Part shown: one piece after another, positions 16,561-21,725 of the stretch
How the letters are laid out: each line of letters opens with the position of its first letter
Numbering within the stretch: position 1 is the first letter of the stretch
Assembly: GCA_036848175.1 (NCBI GenBank)
Contig: DAIUKO010000093.1
Span: 1 to 21,725, forward strand
Source of the DNA: QHWF01 sp036848175
GTDB lineage: Bacteria > Acidobacteriota > Vicinamibacteria > Vicinamibacterales > CAVVIG01
Direction of reading: 5' to 3'
Length of the DNA: 21,725 nucleotides
Notes under the pieces: generated by a model
Databases searched by the model: none
Told to the model about the DNA's origin: nothing
What the model saw: the letters and a program-made list of their open reading frames with translations, nothing else
Position numbers and translations under genes: made by a program

Positions 16561-18531
16561 TCACGAGCCGGTGCGCGGCAGCGCGAACACGTAATAGCCC
16601 TGCGCTGCGGGCTTGCCCGGAAAAATCGCGATGTTCTTCGGATCGACCTCCGGATAGTGCGACGCACAGAAGACGACGTACTCGCGGCCGCCGACCTCGA
16701 ACACCGCCGCCATCCCCTCCGGATTGGCGTCGAGCGCGCGCTCCCACAGCACGGCGCCGCTGTCCTTGTCGAACGCGCGCACCATGCCGTCGGCGTTGGT
16801 CCCGATGAAGATCAGGCCGCCCGCCGTGACCACCGGGCCGTTGCGGTGCACGCGCTGCGCGTTGCCCGTGTTCCGGATCCCTTTCGCCGCCAGCGCCCGC
16901 ACGCTGCCGAGCGGCGTGCGCCACGCGATCGATCCCTGGTTCAGGTCGTAGGCGACGATCTCGGCCCAGGGCGGACTGATCGCGGGGAGCCCGTTGGCCG
17001 TCCGGAACATCGAGCCAAGCGGTCCGGTGTAGCGATCGAGCCCCTCGACGACCGGCAGCGGCGTGCGCCGCTGATTCGGGTTCGCCGCCGCATCTGTCGG
17101 CGTGCCGTCCGGCGACGCCTGACGCAGCTTGTGAATCGCCGGCTGATCCGCCGTCCGCACGTACAACATACCCGTCGTCGGATCGGCGGCGCTGCCGGCC
17201 CAGTTCGATCCGCCGAGCTCGCCGGGGATCGAGATCTGGTTGCGCGTGAGCGTCTGCGGCGTGAAGAGTCCTTCGTTGCGCGCGTTTTTCAGCGTGTCGC
17301 GCAGGCGCTCCTGCTCGGCCGCGTCGACGTACGGATTGATGTCGTCGAGGGCGAATTTCAGCCGCGCGAACGGCGGCGGCGCCGAGGGGAAGGGCTGCGT
17401 CGGAAACGACTCCTCGCCGGGCACGTCGCTCTTCGGCACCGCGCGCTCCTCGATCGGCCAGAGCGGCTCGCCGGTCACGCGATTGAAGACGTAGAGGAGT
17501 CCGAACTTCGTCGCCTGAGCGACGACGTCGACGTTCGATCCGTTGTGGCGGACGGTCAGCAGCTTCGGCGCGGTGGTCAGGTCGTAATCCCACAGATCGT
17601 GGTGCACCGTCTGGAAGTGCCAGAGCCGCTTGCCGGTCCGCGCGTCGAGCGCGAGGAGACAGTTGCCGAACAGGTTCGCACCCCTGCGATCGCCGCCGAA
17701 CATGTCGTGCGTCGGCGAGCCGAGCGGGAAGTAGGCGATGCCCCGCTTCTCGTCGATCGAGATCTCGCCCCACGCGTTGACGCCGCCGGCCCACTTCCAG
17801 GCGCTTTCCGGCCACGTGTCGTATCCGTACTCGCCCGGGTATGGAATCGTATGGAAGGTCCACGCCAGCTTGCCCGTGACGATGTCGAACGCGCGCAGGT
17901 CGCCGGGAGTCGATCCGTAGTTTTCACCGGTGTTCGATCCGCTGATGATCAGGTTCTCGAACACGCGCACCGGCGTGCCGCTCGGATTGCCGAGCGGCCG
18001 GACCGGACCGGCGCGCATATCGATGCGGCCGTTCTCGCCGAAGGCCGCAATCGGCTGGCCCGTGCGCGCGTCGATCGCGCGCAGCGTGCCCCCCGCGCCA
18101 AAAATGATGCGGCGATCCGAGCGGTCGCGACTCTCCCAGTAGGTGACGCCGCGCATCGCGCGGCTGCCGGGCGTCACGTTGTCGATCGGATGCGCCCAGA
18201 TCCGTTTGCCACTCGTCGCATCGACAGCCAGGAGCGTCGTGTCGGGTCCCATCACGAACATCACGCCGTCGACGACGGTCGGGTTGAAGCCAAGCGTGCC
18301 GGACTTGTCGGGCACCGGGAGAAACCAGGCCTGCTCGAGCCGCGCGACGTTCGTCTTGTTGATCTGCGTGAGCGCCGAGTACTGCATCGTGTCGGCGGAG
18401 CCGCCGTACTGCTGCCACGTGGTGTACGGTTTCGGCTCACCTGGCTGCGCTGACCCGATCACGATCACAAAGGACACAAAGGACACAAAGGACACGAAGA
18501 ACGCGGCAGCTGACGAGCGGCGGGCGATCAT
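16561..18531 (-). CDS. PQQ-dependent (quinoprotein) dehydrogenase, secreted
   Basis: The 656-residue protein starts at ATG 18531, with GGGAAG upstream and a 4-base ATGA overlap with the preceding gene. Residues 1-28 are a signal peptide with an unusual FVSFVSFVSFV repeat. The mature part (W-Q-Q-Y-G-G-S-A-D-T-M-Q-Y-S to the end) shows propeller repeats such as LLAVDATSGKRIW, LRAIDARTG, LLALDARTGKRLWHF and VRAFDKDSGAVLWE. H-H-D-L-W-D-Y-D-L at 310-318 is the signature of quinoprotein glucose/alcohol dehydrogenases. No C-terminal cytochrome c domain or N-terminal membrane anchor domain is present, so it should be a soluble periplasmic enzyme passing electrons to a separate acceptor. It oxidises an unknown sugar or alcohol. 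Central gene of the five-gene operon. Confidence 0.92.
   Translation of the reverse strand: MIARRSSAAAFFVSFVSFVSFVIVIGSAQPGEPKPYTTWQQYGGSADTMQYSALTQINKTNVARLEQAWFLPVPDKSGTLGFNPTVVDGVMFVMGPDTTLLAVDATSGKRIWAHPIDNVTPGSRAMRGVTYWESRDRSDRRIIFGAGGTLRAIDARTGQPIAAFGENGRIDMRAGPVRPLGNPSGTPVRVFENLIISGSNTGENYGSTPGDLRAFDIVTGKLAWTFHTIPYPGEYGYDTWPESAWKWAGGVNAWGEISIDEKRGIAYFPLGSPTHDMFGGDRRGANLFGNCLLALDARTGKRLWHFQTVHHDLWDYDLTTAPKLLTVRHNGSNVDVVAQATKFGLLYVFNRVTGEPLWPIEERAVPKSDVPGEESFPTQPFPSAPPPFARLKFALDDINPYVDAAEQERLRDTLKNARNEGLFTPQTLTRNQISIPGELGGSNWAGSAADPTTGMLYVRTADQPAIHKLRQASPDGTPTDAAANPNQRRTPLPVVEGLDRYTGPLGSMFRTANGLPAISPPWAEIVAYDLNQGSIAWRTPLGSVRALAAKGIRNTGNAQRVHRNGPVVTAGGLIFIGTNADGMVRAFDKDSGAVLWERALDANPEGMAAVFEVGGREYVVFCASHYPEVDPKNIAIFPGKPAAQGYYVFALPRTGS
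18466..18499. repeat. 9-bp tandem repeat within a signal-peptide coding region
   Basis: Three perfect copies of CACAAAGGA (18466-18492) are followed by a partial, degenerate fourth to 18499. On the minus strand they encode FVSFVSFVSFV in the signal peptide of the PQQ dehydrogenase. On the plus strand the same bases would read KDTKDTKDT. Because 9 is a multiple of 3, copy-number changes would keep the frame. Confidence 0.85.
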
Positions 18532-19454
18532 CGGCTTCCCGTGCTGTCCCGGAACGAGTACCCGAGCTTCTGCAGGTACGCTTTGCCCATCTGCGCGGTC
18601 TGGAGCGGCGTGTACGGCGCGTTGGCCGATCCATCGAGCTCGTGCATGATGTTGGCGGTCGGATTCGCGCTCTCGACCATGTCGAGAATCGCTCTGAGAT
18701 TCACGGTCCCTTCACCGAGCGGGCAATACCCCGCGAAGTGCTCCCAGCCTTTGTAGTCCTTGAGGTGCATGTGCACCGTGATCGGCAGGAAATCCTTCAC
18801 GACCTTCGCGGCGTCGGCGCCGCCTTTCTGCAACTGGCCGACGTCGGGCGCGAACTTGCAGTACCGCGTATCGACCGCTTCCATCACCGCGTACGTCTCT
18901 TCGCGCGACTCGACGGCGGTGCCGGTGTGCTGATGCAGCCCCGCGCCGAGCCCGAGGTCGTTCATCGCCTTCGCGTATTCGTTCAGGCCGGCGACGATCG
19001 TCGACTTGTGATCGGCGAACTTGTAGTCGGCGCGCTTGACGCTGTTCGGCGCAAGGACCATGAACCGGCCGCCGTTCTTCCGCACCGCCTTGCCCCACTG
19101 AATCAACTGCCCGAGGTCTTCCTTTCGCGTCGAGGTGTCGATCAACTGGACGGTCGAGTAGCCGGAAATCAGCGGGATGCGGTATTGCTCGATGAGCGGC
19201 GCCATCGTCCCCTTCTCGTCGTAGTCGTTGACGATCGAGGCGAACGTCTCGAAGCCGTGGAAGCCGACGCTCGCCATGTCGCGGACGGCATTGGTCAGGT
19301 GTTCGGGCGTCCGCGGCACCGCGCCGAAGATCAGCGCCGTGCACCCGATCTTCAGTTTTCGTGTCTGGGCGGCCGCCAGCGGCTGGAGAGCGGCGGCGCC
19401 GAGTCCGGCGGCAACGGTCTTCGCAAATTCGCGACGAGTGATCGTGTGTGACAC
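18528..19454 (-). CDS. Tat-exported sugar phosphate isomerase/epimerase-like TIM-barrel protein
   Basis: GTG 19454 is chosen because AGGAAGG lies 8 bases upstream and the Tat motif follows at once; upstream in-frame ATG 19475 overlaps the ribosome site. The 308-residue product begins with T-R-R-E-F-A-K (6-12), a twin-arginine signal, then AAGLGAAALQPLAAAQ. The mature part resembles xylose-isomerase-like / AP-endonuclease-2-like TIM barrels. Likely metal ligands are Glu69 (F-H-G-F-E-T), Asp204 (A-P-D-V-G-Q), His230 (H-M-H-L-K-D) and Glu272 (H-E-L-D), with H-Q-H at 174-176. Probably a periplasmic isomerase, epimerase or lyase on a free sugar or oxidised sugar. First gene of the operon; its stop overlaps the PQQ dehydrogenase start by 4 bases. 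Confidence 0.88.
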   Translation of the reverse strand: MSHTITRREFAKTVAAGLGAAALQPLAAAQTRKLKIGCTALIFGAVPRTPEHLTNAVRDMASVGFHGFETFASIVNDYDEKGTMAPLIEQYRIPLISGYSTVQLIDTSTRKEDLGQLIQWGKAVRKNGGRFMVLAPNSVKRADYKFADHKSTIVAGLNEYAKAMNDLGLGAGLHQHTGTAVESREETYAVMEAVDTRYCKFAPDVGQLQKGGADAAKVVKDFLPITVHMHLKDYKGWEHFAGYCPLGEGTVNLRAILDMVESANPTANIMHELDGSANAPYTPLQTAQMGKAYLQKLGYSFRDSTGSR

Positions 19455-19462
19455 GACGGCCC

Positions 19463-19469
19463 CCTTCCT
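19463..19469 (-). promoter_or_regulatory. Ribosome binding site that decides the start of the Tat-exported gene
   Basis: Minus-strand AGGAAGG lies 8 bases before GTG 19454. It also lies inside the coding sequence that an ATG 19475 start would require, which supports the GTG start. Confidence 0.6.
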
Positions 19470-19496
19470 CGGCATTTGGCTCGCGCTCAGCCCTTC

Positions 19497-19526
19497 GTGC
19501 GCAGGGCGCACGGGCGTGTCCGCCCG
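19497..19526 (-). terminator. Two adjacent GC-rich hairpins between minus-strand genes
   Basis: GTGCGC-AGG-GCGCAC (19497-19511) and CGGGCG-TGTC-CGCCCG (19511-19526) are perfect stems of 6 bp that touch each other. They are downstream of the GT39/TPR gene stop (19559) and upstream of the operon start (19454). They could end transcription of the first gene or sit in the operon leader. No T-run follows, and no clear promoter is seen in the 104-base gap. Confidence 0.4.
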
Positions 19527-19558
19527 GCTCAAGCGCGAGAGGAGTTTACTTTACCGGT

Positions 19559-21553
19559 TCATCTCCGTGACAGCGCCTGCCGCGCCTGCTCCAGATTTCG
19601 TTTCGCGTTCTCATCAGCGGGATTGAGCGCGGACGCGCGCTCGAAATGCGGGAGCGCCTCGGCGATGCGGCCGTCGCTCGCGAGCGTGTAGCCGAGGCTG
19701 TTGTGGGCGTCGCCGTCGTTCGGGTTCACCTCGAGCGCCTGCTGATATCGCACGATCGCGTCGTTCACGCGTCCGAGCTCGGTCAACGCGACGCCCTCTC
19801 CGACGAGCGCTTTCACACTCCGCGGCTGGCGTCGTTGCACCTCGCGAAATTGCTCGAGTGCGAGGTCGGCGCGCTGAAGTCCAAGCAGCGTCTTTGCCAG
19901 TGCCAGTCGCGCATCCTCGTCGTCGGGTCGGAGCCGCACCGCCTGCTCGAGCTCCCGCGACGCGTCCTCGCGCTGCCCGATCGCGTTGAGCGAGAGCGCC
20001 AGGTTGTAGTGCGCTTCCGCCTGATCGGGCCAGAGCGCGAGCGCCGCGCGGTAATGAGGAACCGCGTCGGCGTGCCGACCCGAGCGCGCGAGCAGCGTGC
20101 CGAGGCCGACGTGCGCCGCGGGAAACTCGGGCGCTTCGGCGAGCGCGCGCGCATAGAAGTCGAGAGCCCCGCCCGTGCGCGCCGGATCTCTCCCCATCGC
20201 CGCCGCGATGCCCATGTAGTGGGCGGCGCGGGCCGCGCGCGCGTTCTCGAGCGGCAGTCTCGAAAACGCCAGCACGCCGACTGCGGCGACCGCTCCCAGC
20301 GCGAGACGGCGGCGCGGCGGCAGGACGACGAACGGCACTGGCGCCGCCACGATCATCAGGACCGGCGCGATCGGAAATCGATACCGCGCGAACACGTAGA
20401 AGACGATGACGCTCAGCGCATAGGCTGCAGCGATCGCGTAGAGCAGCCAGGCGCGGCGCGGCAACGGCGTCCACAGCGCGGAGCCGAGCGCGGCAAGCGC
20501 GAGCAGCACACCGAAATCGAACGGCTTCAGGATCGCGAGGAGCGGCGACCACTCGGCGTACACGTCGAGCGACTCGGTGTCGGAGATTTCAGCGGCATTG
20601 AACGTCAGCGCCATCTTGCGCGCGAGCAGTTTCGCCCACTCGACAGGGCGCGATTGGATGAACGTGAGGCTCTGTTGTAACCAATACGCGGAGACCTCCG
20701 ATGCCGCAAGCGCGCGTCCGCGCGCCGCTTCCGCGATGCGCTTCGCGTCCGCCTGCTCATCGGCGGCGCTGCCGTGCCCGACGACCAGCGCCTCATACGT
20801 ACCGGATGCGCCGGCGTGATTGCCGATATAAAAATTCGGCCCGAATTGCGCGGTCGTCAGGTGAAACTCGCCGCCCGCGACGCGGTTGCGGACCCCAACC
20901 GGCAGAAGGATGGCCAGCGCGCCGGCCGCGAACGCGACTGCCGCGCGCGCTCGGGATTGACCGGCCGCCGGCGCGAGCGCGATCGCGAGGAGCAGCGGCG
21001 CGGCGAGCAGCAGCGCATTCTCGCGCGTCAGCGCCAGCAGTCCGAGCACGGCGCCCGCGCCGGCCCACCGGCGCACCGTCATCTGCCCGGGACCCTTCGC
21101 GACGATTGCCAGGAGCGCCGCGGTGAAGAACGTGACCAGCGACGACTTCTCGAGCAGGCCGTCGAGAAAAATCGCGGGTGGATAGATCGCGAGGAGCGCG
21201 CCGGCGAGCGCGCCGCGCGCATCGCCGACGGCCGATATGCCCGCGGCCGCGACGAGCGCGCACGACGTGGCGCCAATCGCCGCCTGGACGATGCGGACGA
21301 TCGCGACGCTGTCGCCGACGAAGCGATAGACGAGCGCGAGGACATACGGATAGAGCGGCGCCTGATAGAAGACGTCGTGTCCGAGCCAGTCGCCGCCGGC
21401 GATGCGCCGCGCCCACGCGTCGTAGGCCTCAGCGTCGCCGAGCCGCAGGTCGAAAAAAGGCGCGTGCGAGATCTGCCAGAGATACAGACCTCGCACGGCG
21501 AACGCGATGAGCCACACCGTGAGCACGTAGCGCCGTCCGTCTACCGCAACCAT
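19559..21553 (-). CDS. GT39/ArnT-like membrane glycosyltransferase fused to C-terminal TPR repeats
   Basis: The 664-residue protein has a membrane part (about 9-435) and a TPR part (about 445-655). The first loop carries L-G-D-A-E-A-Y-D-A-W-A (39-49), the acidic motif of PMT-type GT-C transferases; Y-Q-A-P-L-Y-P-Y (63-70) and R-Y-R-F-P-I-A-P (390-397) are also typical. The TPR part has about six repeats (HYNLALSLNAIGQREDASRELEQA; AHNSLGYTLASDGRIAEALPHFERA in parts). It probably transfers a sugar from a polyprenyl carrier to a protein or glycan outside the membrane, with TPRs binding the target. Start ATG 21553 lacks a ribosome site and falls inside a 32-bp repeat, so a start a few codons later (GTG at codon 10 or 13) is possible. 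Confidence 0.8.
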   Translation of the reverse strand: MVAVDGRRYVLTVWLIAFAVRGLYLWQISHAPFFDLRLGDAEAYDAWARRIAGGDWLGHDVFYQAPLYPYVLALVYRFVGDSVAIVRIVQAAIGATSCALVAAAGISAVGDARGALAGALLAIYPPAIFLDGLLEKSSLVTFFTAALLAIVAKGPGQMTVRRWAGAGAVLGLLALTRENALLLAAPLLLAIALAPAAGQSRARAAVAFAAGALAILLPVGVRNRVAGGEFHLTTAQFGPNFYIGNHAGASGTYEALVVGHGSAADEQADAKRIAEAARGRALAASEVSAYWLQQSLTFIQSRPVEWAKLLARKMALTFNAAEISDTESLDVYAEWSPLLAILKPFDFGVLLALAALGSALWTPLPRRAWLLYAIAAAYALSVIVFYVFARYRFPIAPVLMIVAAPVPFVVLPPRRRLALGAVAAVGVLAFSRLPLENARAARAAHYMGIAAAMGRDPARTGGALDFYARALAEAPEFPAAHVGLGTLLARSGRHADAVPHYRAALALWPDQAEAHYNLALSLNAIGQREDASRELEQAVRLRPDDEDARLALAKTLLGLQRADLALEQFREVQRRQPRSVKALVGEGVALTELGRVNDAIVRYQQALEVNPNDGDAHNSLGYTLASDGRIAEALPHFERASALNPADENAKRNLEQARQALSRR

Positions 21554-21725
21554 TGGTCAGCTGAATCGACGTCCTGAACAACCGTTCATGGTGAGCCTGT
21601 CGAACCGCTCATGGTGAGCCTGTCGACCGCTCATGGTGAGCCTGTCGAACCGCTCATGGTGAGCCTGTCGAACCGCTCATGGTGAGCCTGTCGAACCATT
21701 GGTCAGCTGAATCGACGTCCTGAAC
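21548..21725. repeat. Pair of 32-bp direct repeats bracketing the tandem array
   Basis: An identical 32-bp stretch (starting AACCATTGGTCAG, ending CGACGTCCTGAAC) occurs at 21548-21579 and 21694-21725, 146 bases apart. The second copy reaches the last base of the window, so the match may continue. Copy 1 includes the start codon of the GT39/TPR gene. Confidence 0.9.
21583..21696. repeat. Five-unit tandem array of a 23-bp hairpin repeat
   Basis: Units are at 21583-21605, 21606-21627 (one base short), 21628-21650, 21651-21673 and 21674-21696. Each contains GCTCA-TGG-TGAGC, a 5-bp stem with a 3-base loop (unit 1 has one mismatch), followed by CTGTCGAAC. The core resembles the TTCGACAGGCTCA-type intergenic repeat widespread in bacterial genomes. 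There are no spacers, so this is not CRISPR. Confidence 0.88.

Noticed and set aside
16420..18453. 677-residue plus-strand open frame opposite the PQQ dehydrogenase gene
   Set aside because: It is antisense to a well-recognised quinoprotein and an SDR, is Arg/Val-rich with no motif, and is explained by high GC at third codon positions.
18143..18649. Small protein with a KDTKDTKDTK repeat on the plus strand
   Set aside because: It is the reverse reading of the 9-bp repeat inside the PQQ dehydrogenase signal peptide; no ribosome site or conserved sequence around it.
21583..21696. CRISPR array
   Set aside because: The 23-bp units are directly contiguous without unique spacers and no cas gene is nearby.

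Overview
The window reads as a chromosomal segment of a high-GC, Gram-negative soil-type bacterium. Evidence for this is a BamA/TamA-type outer-membrane barrel, lipoproteins, a Tat-exported protein and a PQQ-dependent periplasmic dehydrogenase. The mix of PQQ dehydrogenase, Tat-exported TIM-barrel protein, SDRs, a cyclase-family hydrolase and a lipoprotein with a C-G-S-S-G...PTAP start suggests Acidobacteriota, perhaps Vicinamibacteria. That placement is inference from gene content and style, not from a marker gene. No rRNA, tRNA, transposase, phage gene or CRISPR array was seen.

Left part (1-8155): a three-gene plus-strand operon (44-4092) faces one very large minus-strand gene (4181-8155), with a GC-rich inverted repeat between the two stop codons. 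The operon encodes an exported seven-blade RCC1-type propeller protein and two tandemly duplicated secreted proteins with a concanavalin/polysaccharide-lyase-like domain. The opposing gene encodes a 1324-residue secreted modular protein with duplicated DNRLRE and Ig-like modules, an FN3 module and two more lyase-like domains. Four related lyase-like domains therefore sit within about 6 kb on both strands, and this part looks like an extracellular carbohydrate-binding or degrading locus.

Middle part (8156-14231): a 420-base divergent intergenic region carries duplicated palindromes and a good promoter that may give a leaderless mRNA. It is followed by an S41-family protease lipoprotein and, 4 bases later, a polytopic GT-C-like membrane protein. 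A DUF2252 kinase-like protein with an apparent signal peptide (minus strand) is divergent from a BamA/TamA-like barrel without POTRA domains (plus strand).

Right part (14247-21553): a tight five-gene minus-strand operon runs 19454 to 14247. In order of transcription it encodes a Tat-exported sugar isomerase-like TIM barrel, a secreted PQQ dehydrogenase, an SDR, a cyclase-family hydrolase and a second SDR. ATGA and TAGTG overlaps and short gaps tie the genes together. It looks like a catabolic or oxidative route that starts in the periplasm and finishes in the cytoplasm, but the substrate cannot be read from sequence. Upstream lies a GT39-like membrane glycosyltransferase fused to TPR repeats. 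Its start codon falls inside a 32-bp repeat that, with a second copy at the window edge, brackets a five-unit tandem array of hairpin-forming 23-mers.
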